A stretch of 64,000 nucleotides of DNA from Niallia taxi (GCF_032818155.1 NZ_CP102590.1:62001-126000), one strand, 5' to 3'. Counted from the stretch's first letter, positions 8,574 to 18,305 are shown. A program made the numbers and translations. The notes: generated by a model not told the origin, from the sequence alone.

Positions 8574-10034
8574 ATGGGGGCAAGCCTAAAGGGTATAAGT
8601 GCTGACAATATTAAAGCTTCTTTAGGTAATCCAGACGACCTAAATGTTCGATCCATTACATTGAATCTATTGATGGAGAATAGATTAGAGTGTTCTATCG
8701 TTTTTATTGCAGGCATTGCTGATGAGAAAGAGATTGAAAATTTTATTATTAAGCCTTTACAGCAGCTATCTCCAGCAGTAGAGATTAAAGATATTTTGCT
8801 AACTGTTCAGAAGGAAATTATTCAGGCTAAATCAATTGCAACTCTTCATTTATATAAAGATGCTATTCACGATGTGCTCAATGGCAAAACCATTGTGATC
8901 ATAGAGGGAATAAACGATGTCCTTTCTATTGATGTTGCCAAATGGAAGGAACGGTCTCTGACAGAAGCAGAAGGCCAACGTGTTACGAAAGGTCCTTTAA
9001 TTGGGTTTAATGAAAATCTTGCGACGAATATCGCGATTATGAGACATGCCATTAAAAACGAACAACTTCGATTAGAAAATTATACGTTTGGAAGCCTTAC
9101 GAATACAAATATTTGCATAATCTATTTAGAACAATCAGTAGATAAAACATTATTAGCAGAATTAAAAAAAAGGTTAACAAAAATAAAAAGCAGTAAAATA
9201 TTGGATGCAAACTATGTGGAAGAATATATTCGCGATCAGTTTCTCACACCGTTTCCACTGATTTTGACAACAGATAGACCTGATGTGCTTACAGGAGAAA
9301 TTACGGATGGGAAAATTGCGATTTTAGTTGAGGGTACACCGTATGCGTTAGTCATACCAGCACTTTTTTTACAGTTCTTGCAATCACCAGACGATTATTA
9401 CTTCGTTAATGGTGGTGTAACAAGGCTTCTCAGAATCCTTGCATTGACCTTGGCTATTTATTTACCAGCGTTTTATCTTGCCTTTGTTACATACCATCCA
9501 GGGCTATTGCCCTTTGATTTAATTTTGAGCCTGGCTTCTCAAAGGGAAGGTAAACCTTTACCTTTAGTCGTTGAGTTACTTCTCTTTATGTTTCTTTTCC
9601 AAATTATCATTGAAGGTGCATTGCGATTGCCGAAGGGATTGGTTTCAGTGGTGTCCATTGTTGGGACGATAATCATTGGTCAGTCAGCCGTAGAAGCAGG
9701 TTTAGTACAGCCTGCTACACTACTTGTAGTAAGCATGTCGTATATATTCAGTTTCGTAGCACCAATTATGACACTTGCCACAGCTGTTCGGACACTTCGG
9801 TACGGCTTTATCTTGATAGCTGCTTTTTTAGGATTATATGGAATTATTTTAGCAACTTTAGCGTTAGTTTTTCATCTTAACCATTTAAGATCCTTTGGTG
9901 TGCCTTACTTTTCTCCACTTTTTCCCTTTAATCCAAAAGACCAAAAGGATACTATATATCGCTTTCCATTACGAAAATTAACGAATAAGCATCAATTTCA
10001 GCATGAGGAACCTGTATCCAAAAAAAGAGAATAA
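8574..10034 (+). CDS. Spore germination protein GerA family (A subunit of germinant receptor)
   Basis: A 486-residue GerXA protein. The soluble N-terminal half (to about residue 235) includes EGINDVLSIDVAKWKERSLTEAE and KGPLIGFNENLATNI. The C-terminal half has five or six membrane segments from about residue 275, with YHPGLLPFDLILSLASQREGKPLP and GQSAVEAGLVQPATL. A subunits bind or transmit the nutrient signal in the spore inner membrane. The start is the ATG after GGAGG (8562-8566). It heads a three-gene operon in the order A-C-B, as in B. subtilis gerK. Confidence 0.95.
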   Translation: MGASLKGISADNIKASLGNPDDLNVRSITLNLLMENRLECSIVFIAGIADEKEIENFIIKPLQQLSPAVEIKDILLTVQKEIIQAKSIATLHLYKDAIHDVLNGKTIVIIEGINDVLSIDVAKWKERSLTEAEGQRVTKGPLIGFNENLATNIAIMRHAIKNEQLRLENYTFGSLTNTNICIIYLEQSVDKTLLAELKKRLTKIKSSKILDANYVEEYIRDQFLTPFPLILTTDRPDVLTGEITDGKIAILVEGTPYALVIPALFLQFLQSPDDYYFVNGGVTRLLRILALTLAIYLPAFYLAFVTYHPGLLPFDLILSLASQREGKPLPLVVELLLFMFLFQIIIEGALRLPKGLVSVVSIVGTIIIGQSAVEAGLVQPATLLVVSMSYIFSFVAPIMTLATAVRTLRYGFILIAAFLGLYGIILATLALVFHLNHLRSFGVPYFSPLFPFNPKDQKDTIYRFPLRKLTNKHQFQHEEPVSKKRE

Positions 10035-10049
10035 CAAAGGACTAGCAAA

Positions 10050-11225
10050 ATGAAAACATTAGGCATTATTGCGTTATTATCACTGTTTGCCATACTTTCG
10101 CTAGGTAATATTAATCGTAACGAATTAAATGAAGTCGCTCTTGTTTATGCAATTGGAATTGACAGGGAATCTGATAATTATGTTGTTTCCTTACAAGTAA
10201 TTAATCCACAGCCACTTAATAATCCGACAGACAAGCTGCCAGTAGTTGTGTATGATACGAAGGCGAAGAGTATGGGCAAGGCGATTGAAATGGTATCCAG
10301 AAAAATATCAAGACAATTAAGTCCAGCTCAGGTTCAGCTCATTATAATTGGAGAGTCAGTTGCTGAAACAATAGGAATTAATGGAGTGCTCAATTATATA
10401 TTGCGTGAGCCTGGATTAAGCTCCATGTTAGATATACTAATCACAAAAGACATTAGTGCCTGGGATGCATTAAAAGTTATCCCGTTCATGGAGGACATTC
10501 CAGGCAGCGAAATTGTAAAAACACTTGAAAACACCGAGGTGAACTGGGGCTCGCATCAAAGAATATTCCCAACACAGCTTAAGGCAGAAATTCTATCAAG
10601 AGGAAAGGAAGCAATTGTACCAACAATTATGTTAATTGGGGATAAGAAAACTGCTGGAGAAAAAGCTATCTTGGAGACCATATCGCCAAATGCATACTTA
10701 GAGCTTTCAGGATTGACTGTTATGAATGAAGACAAAAAAGCAGGCTGGTTAAATGATAACCAAAGCAGATCCTATTATTTAATTAAAGGATCCTTGAAAA
10801 ATAGCTATTTCAGCTCCTATTGTTCTGCTCAGAAGGAGGAGTTTGGTTTAACGATTATTCATTCTAAAACGTCGATCGATGGCAAGATGAATAATGGAAA
10901 GCCGCAATTCAAGATTAATGTTGACTTAGTTGGAGATTTAGATGAACTTAATTGTGACATGGATTTAACAAAACCAGATGGGATAAAAAAGATTGAAAAA
11001 TTAATGGAAAAGGACATAGAAGCAAGCATAAAAGACTTAATAGTTCAATCACAAACATTAAATTGTGATTTTATCGGTTTTGGCGATATATTGAGAATTG
11101 ACGATAAATCAAACTGGAAAAAATATGAGAAGATATGGCAAAAAGAAATCTTTTCAACTTCTAAGTTCGAAATAACAGCAAATGTTACCGTACGAAATTA
11201 CGGAGATATAAATATAAGTGACTAA
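10050..11225 (+). CDS. Germination protein GerC family, lacking the lipobox cysteine
   Basis: A 391-residue Ger(x)C protein, the C subunit of the receptor, normally a lipoprotein on the spore inner membrane. The mature domains are intact, with the N-terminal domain around VYAIGIDRESDNYVVSLQVINPQP and the C-terminal domain ending in LIVQSQTLNCDFIGFGDILR. The signal segment ends in SLGNINRNEL where the family has GCWDxxEL, so there is no Cys for lipid attachment. The frame is continuous on both sides. The protein may be membrane-anchored by its uncleaved helix or be impaired. Confidence 0.93.
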   Translation: MKTLGIIALLSLFAILSLGNINRNELNEVALVYAIGIDRESDNYVVSLQVINPQPLNNPTDKLPVVVYDTKAKSMGKAIEMVSRKISRQLSPAQVQLIIIGESVAETIGINGVLNYILREPGLSSMLDILITKDISAWDALKVIPFMEDIPGSEIVKTLENTEVNWGSHQRIFPTQLKAEILSRGKEAIVPTIMLIGDKKTAGEKAILETISPNAYLELSGLTVMNEDKKAGWLNDNQSRSYYLIKGSLKNSYFSSYCSAQKEEFGLTIIHSKTSIDGKMNNGKPQFKINVDLVGDLDELNCDMDLTKPDGIKKIEKLMEKDIEASIKDLIVQSQTLNCDFIGFGDILRIDDKSNWKKYEKIWQKEIFSTSKFEITANVTVRNYGDINISD

Positions 11226-11249
11226 CCTAATGGGCGGCTGGTGTTAAAG

Positions 11250-12371
11250 ATGGAAATAAAAAAAATTGATACATTAGAGCTAGCTTCTATGATCATATTG
11301 TTTCAACTTGGAAGCTCCATTGTATTAGGAATGGGAATGGAAGCAAAAAAAGATGCTTGGATGGCAATTGGTATTGCAACAGTTATCGGAATTGCCATTC
11401 ATTTTTGTTATATAGCATTGTATAGAGCTGGCGGTTCAGGAAAAACGTTCACACGTATTTTACAAGATGCATTTAGTCGTCCCATAGGAGTTATTATCGC
11501 TACCCTTTACTATCTTTATTTTTTGTATTTAGCTGCTCGTGTGACAGGAGATTTTGCTTTTTTTATTAATGAAGTAATTTTATGGAGTGTCAGTGCTTGG
11601 GTCATTAAATTATCGATTCTTTTGTTAGTTGCCTATGTTTGTTATTTAGATATAGAGACATTAGGTCGATCATCTCAAGCACTAACCTTAATTATGTTGA
11701 CATTTCTTATATTGGTTATCGTATTTATGTTTTTTCTTAAGGATTTTCATTGGAATAATTTAAGACCAATCCTAGAAGAGGGTTATTCTCCCATTATAAA
11801 GGCTGTTTTCCCAACATTAATTACCTTTCCATTTGGTGAAGTAATCGTTTTTATTTGTTATTATCAATATTTAACAAAGTTTTCTACCTTTCAGAAACAT
11901 AGCTGGATGGCTGTACTTATTTCAGGATTAACATTAATAATAATAGCAGTACTTAATGTCGGACTATTGACAGCAGATTTAGCTGAATATTTTACTTTTC
12001 CATTTATGAAGACAATTGAACATATTAATTTTTTGAATTTTATTAGACATCTAGAATTATTAGCAGTTTTGGTGTTTACCATTGGTGGCCTAATAAAAAT
12101 AACTATTTTCTCCTATGCAGGTATTCAAGGGCTGGCAGGGATTTTTAAACTAAAAAAGAAACAAAAGATGATCATCCCCTTTTTGCTTGTTGTTTATATT
12201 ATAAGTGCAGCGTTCATGAACAACTTTATTGTCCATCTTTATATCGGTTTAAAGATTGTGCCGCTGTACGTTCATTTGGTCTTTCAGTTTCTTATTCCAA
12301 TGTTATGTCTGGTAATATTACTAGCTAAAATAATGGTCAAGAAAAGGAAGAGGAGGGCAGTGAAAACATAA
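11250..12371 (+). CDS. Germination permease GerB family (B subunit)
   Basis: A 373-residue, about ten-segment membrane protein of the amino acid/polyamine/organocation superfamily. The N-terminus MEIKKIDTLELASMIILFQLGSSIVLGMG is the typical first helix of GerXB. It forms the membrane core of the germinant receptor with the A and C subunits encoded just upstream. The start is uncertain between GTG 11241 and ATG 11250, with GGGCGG as a weak site; I prefer the ATG. A short terminator follows. Confidence 0.93.
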   Translation: MEIKKIDTLELASMIILFQLGSSIVLGMGMEAKKDAWMAIGIATVIGIAIHFCYIALYRAGGSGKTFTRILQDAFSRPIGVIIATLYYLYFLYLAARVTGDFAFFINEVILWSVSAWVIKLSILLLVAYVCYLDIETLGRSSQALTLIMLTFLILVIVFMFFLKDFHWNNLRPILEEGYSPIIKAVFPTLITFPFGEVIVFICYYQYLTKFSTFQKHSWMAVLISGLTLIIIAVLNVGLLTADLAEYFTFPFMKTIEHINFLNFIRHLELLAVLVFTIGGLIKITIFSYAGIQGLAGIFKLKKKQKMIIPFLLVVYIISAAFMNNFIVHLYIGLKIVPLYVHLVFQFLIPMLCLVILLAKIMVKKRKRRAVKT

Positions 12372-12384
12372 GCTCCCATTAGTT

Positions 12385-12407
12385 GCAGCCGACCAGCTGC
12401 TTTTTTT
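12385..12407 (+). terminator. Short terminator after ger operon
   Basis: GCAGC-CGACCA-GCTGC followed by seven T. The stem is only 5 bp but GC-rich with a good T tract, at the end of gerB. Confidence 0.6.
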
Positions 12408-12495
12408 ATGGAAGGAATAACAAGGGTATTAAATGAAACTTGTAGAATAAATAAAAACTAAAGTTAGCAATTACATATGGAGAGGATGAGGGATT

Positions 12496-13035
12496 TTGGC
12501 TAAAGAAGAATATAAAAAGGTTTATCCTGACTGCCCAACTATCATCAGAAACATAACTATAGGCGGCCAGACAAAATCACAACTAATTCAGGAACTGCTG
12601 GATTCATCTATTTTATTAAATAAGTACGGGGAGATGTTGTTAGCTGATGATAGATTAATCGTGTCTTCTACTGCGTATAGACTTAAGACTGTAGAGCTTG
12701 CTGTAAGTAATCTAGGGCTTCCAAATGGAGCGACAACACCTGAAATTTTGCATAAAGCAACAGAACTTGGATTACATAATTGTCCCCTTGAGCTAGGGCC
12801 ATATTTAAGACTATTTTATCTAGATCAACCTGAAATTTCTGCTGATACTAGCAAGACTAATCAAGCTCCAACAGGTTCTGTCACCGTAGCATCTGAACCT
12901 TTAACAGAGGACGATGAATTTCCGAAAGGCTTTTATCTAAGAAAAATGGACGGAAAACTGTGGTTGCGCGGTTATATTGCTGATAATTTGCATATTTGGA
13001 ATCCAGAAGACCGTTTTATCTTTTGTCAAAGGTAG
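12496..13035 (+). CDS. Conserved-looking hypothetical protein
   Basis: 179 residues, soluble, not recognised. The N-terminal ~105 residues look like a folded helical domain (NITIGGQTKSQLIQELLDSSI, LAVSNLGLPNGATTPEILHKA). A Ser/Thr-rich linker follows near residues 110-135, then a compact C-terminal piece (FPKGFYLRKMDGKLWLRGYI) resembling a small beta domain. The start is TTG after AGAGGATGAGGG. Its last 10 bases overlap the convergent next gene. No function is proposed. Confidence 0.65.
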   Translation: MAKEEYKKVYPDCPTIIRNITIGGQTKSQLIQELLDSSILLNKYGEMLLADDRLIVSSTAYRLKTVELAVSNLGLPNGATTPEILHKATELGLHNCPLELGPYLRLFYLDQPEISADTSKTNQAPTGSVTVASEPLTEDDEFPKGFYLRKMDGKLWLRGYIADNLHIWNPEDRFIFCQR

Positions 13036-13292
13036 TTGATTACCACAACTAATAAGAATGAAGCAAAACCTGTTATTCGAACAGGATGATTAAATTTGTA
13101 CGTATTAAATGGAGTTATTCGGTTGACAATTTCCCAAAATAAAAAGGTTCCTAATAGGATGAAAAAGCCACCAATTAAAAGGGTGTTATGAAATGAATTG
13201 GCAATTGCAACTATATGATTGACAAATATAATCCACAGATAGCCTAAGAAGAGGTTTAACACAATGGAGATACCATGTTCTTTTGCTTTCAT
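13026..13292 (-). CDS. Small three-helix membrane protein
   Basis: 88 residues with three hydrophobic stretches (about residues 9-30, 36-54 and 70-87). An AAAGGATG site lies before the ATG. Function unknown. It overlaps the tail of the preceding convergent gene by ten bases, with no terminator between them. Confidence 0.6.
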   Translation of the reverse strand: MKAKEHGISIVLNLFLGYLWIIFVNHIVAIANSFHNTLLIGGFFILLGTFLFWEIVNRITPFNTYKFNHPVRITGFASFLLVVVINYL

Positions 13293-13395
13293 TGACCCAC
13301 ATCCTTTTATAAAATATAATTATATTTTAACATATTTTCCATAAATTTGTATATGTGGACCTTTTTGTTTGTGTTTGGAAAAAGAGAGGGATATT

Positions 13396-13449
13396 ATGTT
13401 CGACTGGTTAGAAGAGGATATCTCCTATTATGAACAATTTGTGGCGTAA
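13396..13449 (+). other. 17-codon micro-ORF with strong ribosome binding site
   Basis: ATG preceded by AGAGAGGG at good spacing; product MFDWLEEDISYYEQFVA. It may be a translated micro-peptide or, more likely, the N-terminal stump of a lost gene. Coding status is not established. Confidence 0.25.
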
Positions 13450-13533
13450 GCAGCCAAGTGGTTTTGTACATAGATGAAAAAACAAGAAGGTTAAATGAGT
13501 ATCAATATCTATTTAATATAAGGAAGTGTATTT

Positions 13534-14097
13534 ATGAAAATAGCTTCTATCTATATTGGTTTAGCGACAATGTTTCTAACAATGGTAGCCTGTTCAAATC
13601 CGACAGGAGAAACAGTTGAGAAGTCAAATCTGACTTCTACTACAAGTGAACAGAAAGATTCAAGTCAAGAAACAAAAAATAGCACAGTGACTAAACCTGA
13701 TAAAAGCAACAATTCAAATGCAAATCAGTCTATTGGGAACAACAAACCAGACAAAGCTAACACAGTAATAGATATGGAGAATTATTTGAATACTCATTAT
13801 GCCCTTGATAATACCCATTATCTAGCGGACTCTTGGAAAAGTGAGAATACAGGAAAGATAAATTATACAGTAAAAATACTTCCTAATAATAAAGAGTTTG
13901 GTCAAGAAATCAATGAAATATTTAAAACTGGCATCCCATATGACGATGCCAGAACGGCAGCTATGTTTGAGGTAGCTGAGCGAATCATGAATGAATTGCC
14001 TGAGGTAAATGATACAATCCATATCGATTCCGTTAATTGGGTATCAAATATCAATGAATTTCAAGTAATGTTGATACAAGACTATGAAAATAGCTGA
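13534..14097 (+). CDS. Putative lipoprotein with Ser/Thr/Asn-rich linker
   Basis: 187 residues. A type II signal peptide with lipobox TMVAC (Cys at 20) predicts attachment to the outer face of the membrane. Residues 25-75 are a low-complexity S/T/N/K linker, followed by a ~110-residue domain (NYLNTHYALDNTHYLADSW through the VMLIQDYENS end) that I do not recognise. The middle site is weak (ATAAGGAAG). It is followed by the convergent cyclase gene. Confidence 0.7.
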   Translation: MKIASIYIGLATMFLTMVACSNPTGETVEKSNLTSTTSEQKDSSQETKNSTVTKPDKSNNSNANQSIGNNKPDKANTVIDMENYLNTHYALDNTHYLADSWKSENTGKINYTVKILPNNKEFGQEINEIFKTGIPYDDARTAAMFEVAERIMNELPEVNDTIHIDSVNWVSNINEFQVMLIQDYENS

Positions 14098-14152
14098 TTG
14101 ACAAAAGTAAAAAGGGGAGTCAATGTGTCAGTATCATTACCTTCCCCTGCAT

Positions 14153-15724
14153 TTAAATTGTTTGTTTAGCGTCGTCTTCTAAGTATATTTGCACATTGTT
14201 TCTGCCATTTTTTTTGGCAGTATAAAGAGCCTGATCCGCCTCTCTCATTAAGTTTTTAATAGTATCTATACTTGGTTGTGTTACTAATGTATGTGAAACA
14301 CCTAAACTTAAAGTGGTCTGAATGATAGTATTATTCGTATAGCTAGGACTTTCTAACGCCTTTACACGGATGATATTCGCTAGGATATCCGCTTCCTCTC
14401 TAGTAGTATTTGGCAGCAATATCACAAACTCCTCTCCGCCATACCTTCCAATAATATCGGACTCTTGGATGCATTTTTTTGCTATTGTCGCAATATGAGA
14501 TAGGACAATATCTCCAGTCTCATGCCCGTAATCATCGTTGACCCTTTTAAAATGATCGATATCAAACATAATTAAAGAGAGGCTTCCTCCCTTTGGTATT
14601 TTTGTGTGAAGCAGTTCATTAGATAGCTTCAAAAAATAGGTTCGGTTATAAACTTGAGTAAGTCCATCAATGGATGCAAGCTGTTTTAATTGCTCCTGCA
14701 ACTTTATCTTCTCGGTAATATTAACAAAAGTCACGATTTGCCCAACTTTAAGTGAATTTTTATTAAGTACCTCAGAAAATTGAACTTGATGGTAAATTGT
14801 CTTATTATTATAAATCCATTTGTAATCACAGTTTTCCTCGGTGTCTATAATTGTCTGTAGACTGCTATTATCTGACAAAATTTCTATCATTGGTTTACCG
14901 ATTACGGCTGTATGTAGGCTTGGAATGATTGGAAGCATTGCCTGATTATAATCCAGGATAATTCCATTTTGATTAAGAACAATAACGCCTTCTTTCATTC
15001 TATCAAACACTGTATCTCTAAAGATCGGAGTCACATTAAACATTTTAAAAGATAGCAGAGCGATACAGTGGAAAATATAGGATAAACTCATCGATACGGG
15101 ACCTAAATCAATACCGTATGGGCTTAAACCGTTTAAATAAAAGTAATTAGCAAGGATTGGAAAAATCAAGCCAGCTATCATGGCTAAAATCTGAATTCTA
15201 AAAATAAAAGAGGCACTTTTCAATTGTCGAGCTAATGTTAGGACACTTACCGCTAAACAAAGAAACAGGTAAAGTGCGTGTATGTAAAAAAACGGACCAT
15301 ATTCCAGTCTTGCAATGGGGAAGGGAGCATCACTTCTTAACCCGACAGAAGAATAGTATAGGTGGTGAAGATTGTTTGTTGCATGCATAAATATCGTAAA
15401 ACATGGGATGGAAAACAGAAAGTAATAAACCCATATCTTTAATTTTTGACCGACATATTCGGAACACATGATAAAGAGCAAAGCGGGAATGAATGGCATA
15501 ACAAGATATTCCATCATGATCCATAATTTTATATCCCTAAGTGAGGTGCTGCTTAACTCAAATACATAAAAAAAGGCAAATAAAGATGATAATAGTGTTG
15601 CTGCTTTATATGGTCTAACACCAGGGGCACCCTTTAGCTTAAAATGGGCAAAAAAGCATAGAAATAAGCTTAAAATACCAGCTAAAGCCACTATTAATTT
15701 AAACATTAATAATTCATTGATCAT
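14153..15724 (-). CDS. Membrane-bound diguanylate cyclase (7TM-PAS-GGDEF)
   Basis: 523 residues. Residues 1-235 hold about seven membrane helices resembling the N-terminal 7TM region of sensor histidine kinases, about 236-340 are a PAS-like domain, and 350-515 a GGDEF domain. The active site GGEEF is at 429-433 and the metal/GTP segment FDIDHFKRVND near 387, so c-di-GMP synthesis is expected. The position of the inhibitory RxxD site upstream of GGEEF reads QESD, so product inhibition at a canonical I-site is probably absent. The start is the ATG downstream of GGAG. Confidence 0.92.
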   Translation of the reverse strand: MINELLMFKLIVALAGILSLFLCFFAHFKLKGAPGVRPYKAATLLSSLFAFFYVFELSSTSLRDIKLWIMMEYLVMPFIPALLFIMCSEYVGQKLKIWVYYFLFSIPCFTIFMHATNNLHHLYYSSVGLRSDAPFPIARLEYGPFFYIHALYLFLCLAVSVLTLARQLKSASFIFRIQILAMIAGLIFPILANYFYLNGLSPYGIDLGPVSMSLSYIFHCIALLSFKMFNVTPIFRDTVFDRMKEGVIVLNQNGIILDYNQAMLPIIPSLHTAVIGKPMIEILSDNSSLQTIIDTEENCDYKWIYNNKTIYHQVQFSEVLNKNSLKVGQIVTFVNITEKIKLQEQLKQLASIDGLTQVYNRTYFLKLSNELLHTKIPKGGSLSLIMFDIDHFKRVNDDYGHETGDIVLSHIATIAKKCIQESDIIGRYGGEEFVILLPNTTREEADILANIIRVKALESPSYTNNTIIQTTLSLGVSHTLVTQPSIDTIKNLMREADQALYTAKKNGRNNVQIYLEDDAKQTI

Positions 15725-15989
15725 CTATTGTACTCCAATATAACCAATCCTTTAAAAAAGTAAATTGATTAGGTGAATTTTCCTATATTATTTTTACTTC
15801 ATTATACTTTAAGAATTCCAAGTTGGTAAAATTTTTTCATGTGTAAAGTTTTCCCAGTGGATCCAGTGCTGTTAGAAGAATTTACTTGAGGCACAAACAC
15901 CATATAAGCTGCAGAAGGACAAGGTGAAACCTTTTAGAAAGCATATTCGTATGTACTAATGTAATTTATACCAAAAAAGGAGAAAACTC

Positions 15990-16193
15990 TTGGCAAAAAT
16001 TCAGATGGTGTTAACAGCATTAGGATTCTTTTTCATGCTTTTGTATGGCATTTATTTAGGAGGTTACTCGACAGCCATATTTTTTGAGAAATATACACTT
16101 GTTATTTGTTTGGTATTTTTAAGTGCAGGTCTACTACTAGAAGCTTATTTATATATAAAACAAAAAGTGGAAAAAAGCTTAAATAAAGAATGA
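15990..16193 (+). CDS. Small two-helix membrane protein
   Basis: 67 residues, TTG start after AAAAAAGGAG. Two hydrophobic segments (about residues 5-25 and 33-54) and a basic C-terminal tail. Unknown function. About 265 bases upstream show no gene. Confidence 0.5.
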   Translation: MAKIQMVLTALGFFFMLLYGIYLGGYSTAIFFEKYTLVICLVFLSAGLLLEAYLYIKQKVEKSLNKE

Positions 16194-16261
16194 CGACAAT
16201 TCAATAATTTTATTTGAACTAACTATGTATAAAAAAGCTTACGGAAAAAGGATAATGTTTT

Positions 16262-16489
16262 TTGTTAAAAATATTAAGGATTATTTTTAGTTTAATTGCC
16301 GGGATTTTAGCAATTTATAGTTTGATAACAAATAATAATGAAACAATGCCGTTAATATGTGGATTTTTAGGGCTAGCATTTGTTGTAATGGGACTAACAG
16401 AATGGAAAAAAGATAAAAAAGCGATTACTATATTGCTATTTGCTACAGCCGGCTTCGGTTTTTATGTTGCCGTATCTTCCTTCTTTTAG
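16262..16489 (+). CDS. Small membrane protein, DUF3953-like
   Basis: 75 residues, TTG start downstream of AAAGGAT. Three hydrophobic stretches separated by short basic loops; MLKILRIIFSLIAGILAIYS and the LGLAFVVMGLTEWKKD segment fit my memory of the DUF3953 family of Bacillus membrane proteins. No function is known. Confidence 0.55.
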   Translation: MLKILRIIFSLIAGILAIYSLITNNNETMPLICGFLGLAFVVMGLTEWKKDKKAITILLFATAGFGFYVAVSSFF

Positions 16490-16528
16490 TAAAAAATTTT
16501 CGCCGAGATATACGAAGGGAGGCTGTAA

Positions 16529-17038
16529 ATGAAGAATTGGATGGAATTATCTTCAATGGAGCATAGAAAAGTATGGGAGAGACTCTATAAGGAATTTAGG
16601 TTTAACCCAAGTGTGACTTCTTTTCCTTCCTTTAATGTTCCTCCTCCGTTTAAGAAATATAATATCTCCTCCTATTTAAATTGGACAGGAGATATGCGAA
16701 TTTTTATTGATATATATAGTGACTTAGAGCTTAAATCGCTGCATGCTTTTAAGGCACTTATACATAAGGATGAATTTATGTATGCAATAGATTGGCAGCA
16801 TCCCTCTTATTGGATAAATCCCCATTTAGAATTTCCTAAATCACAGTTCGATGAGTGGATTGTGCCGATATTTCCAAATGGTGATTATTACTTTTTTATT
16901 CAGAAAAATTTTGAGTGGGGGTTGCTGGGACATCCATGGGAAAAAACGATAACGATTTTTGGAAAAGAATTATTAGAACAATTTAATATGCATCAACCAA
17001 GAATGCTGCATCATATAGTTGACCAAGAAGAGGAGTGA
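16529..17038 (+). CDS. DUF2716-like protein
   Basis: 169 residues, ATG after GAAGGGAGG. The opening MKNWMELSSMEHRKVWERLYKEF and the tail (GDYYFFIQKNFEWGLLGHPW, then FGKELLEQF) fit the DUF2716 family, small soluble proteins of unknown function in Bacilli. Rich in aromatic residues (WQHPSYWINP). No membrane segment or signal. The 230 bases downstream hold no convincing gene. Confidence 0.7.
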   Translation: MKNWMELSSMEHRKVWERLYKEFRFNPSVTSFPSFNVPPPFKKYNISSYLNWTGDMRIFIDIYSDLELKSLHAFKALIHKDEFMYAIDWQHPSYWINPHLEFPKSQFDEWIVPIFPNGDYYFFIQKNFEWGLLGHPWEKTITIFGKELLEQFNMHQPRMLHHIVDQEEE

Positions 17039-17267
17039 GTATTATAACACCTTCAGATAGAGAGTTTGCTGAGTGAGCTTTATAAATTATATTCATTGGC
17101 AGCAGCTTAGATGGAATAAAATTTGGTGTTGGGCCTCGTTCAACATTTTTACTCAGAGGGGTCAATTTAGTTTGAATAATTAATCACAATCCATATAAGA
17201 AGTGTAAATAATCTTGAATAGTTAGGGCAAAATACTTATAAATTTAGTGATACTGGAGGTATATGCT

Positions 17268-18260
17268 TTGACTAAGAAGGAAAGATTAACGTCTTCTGAA
17301 ATTACAGGATTGTGGACACAATATATTCAAAACACCATGTCGATATGTATTAGTAAACATGTATTAGCGACAGCAAAAGATCCAGAGGTTCTTTCTCTTT
17401 TTAAATTTACTTTGAAACTATCTGAAAAGCATTTACAGATGGTGGCGGAATTTTTTAAAACGGAGAATATGGAAGCACCAATAGGATTTACAGAAGATGA
17501 TGTTAATCTAAATGCACCTTCTTTATTTTCTGATAATTTTTGGCTGATTTATATTCATGATATGACCTTGCATGGGCTGTCTGGCTACTCCATTTCGTTT
17601 AGCACCTCTGCCAGAAAGGATGTTAGAGACCATTTTTATGAAAGTAATACTGATACAATGGATCTTTATAATAAATCAATTGAACTGCTTTTAGCTAAAG
17701 ATATTTATCAGCGCTCGCCTTATTTTTCAATGAAGCAAGGCGGGGAATCACCGACTCAATTTTCTTATTTTATGGATTCCTTTGGCGATAAGAGACCATT
17801 AAACACAATGGAAGCAGGGAATATTTACTTTAACTTAAAGAAAAGCATCGTAACGAAGACGCTAATTAATGGATTTAAACAGGTCATGCAGGATAAAGAA
17901 ATTCTTCATTTTATGGAGCAGTGCTCAGATACCATCCATAAAAATATCGGTGTTTTCTCTAAATTATTTGAAGAAGAAAATCTTCATACACCAAGTTTAT
18001 TAGATGGAGAAACGACAAATTCTGTTGAAGCGCCGTTCTCAGAAAAATTAATGACATTTCATGTAGGATTTCTGTTCCATTTAGCAGCGACATATTACAC
18101 AACTGCCATGATAACAAGCATGAGAATAGACGTACTTGGACATTGTGATGCAGCAATGCTTAGAGATCTAAAAATTATCGCATACTTTGGTAAATTAATG
18201 GTCAAACAAGGCTGGATCGAGAAGTTACCAGAGGCAGATGACCGAAAAGAACTGAATTGA
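17268..18260 (+). CDS. DUF3231 family protein
   Basis: 330 residues built as two similar halves of about 165, each a predicted four-helix bundle, as is usual for DUF3231. Each half starts with a helix (LTSSEITGLWTQYIQNTMSI and TMEAGNIYFNLKKSIVTKTL). The family is common in spore formers and its role is not established. The start is TTG 8 bases after CTGGAGG (17253-17259); the frame also opens at a GTG at 17247, before that site. It is followed by a decayed repeat. Confidence 0.85.
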   Translation: MTKKERLTSSEITGLWTQYIQNTMSICISKHVLATAKDPEVLSLFKFTLKLSEKHLQMVAEFFKTENMEAPIGFTEDDVNLNAPSLFSDNFWLIYIHDMTLHGLSGYSISFSTSARKDVRDHFYESNTDTMDLYNKSIELLLAKDIYQRSPYFSMKQGGESPTQFSYFMDSFGDKRPLNTMEAGNIYFNLKKSIVTKTLINGFKQVMQDKEILHFMEQCSDTIHKNIGVFSKLFEEENLHTPSLLDGETTNSVEAPFSEKLMTFHVGFLFHLAATYYTTAMITSMRIDVLGHCDAAMLRDLKIIAYFGKLMVKQGWIEKLPEADDRKELN

Positions 18261-18305
18261 GAAACGGTTTGCGGTCTTCAGACTATTTGCAGTGTTTCAA
18301 GAAAG

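Noticed and set aside
16983..17165. 60-codon minus-strand ORF after the DUF2716 gene
   Set aside because: Partly overlaps a better-supported gene, no ribosome binding site, no recognisable domain.
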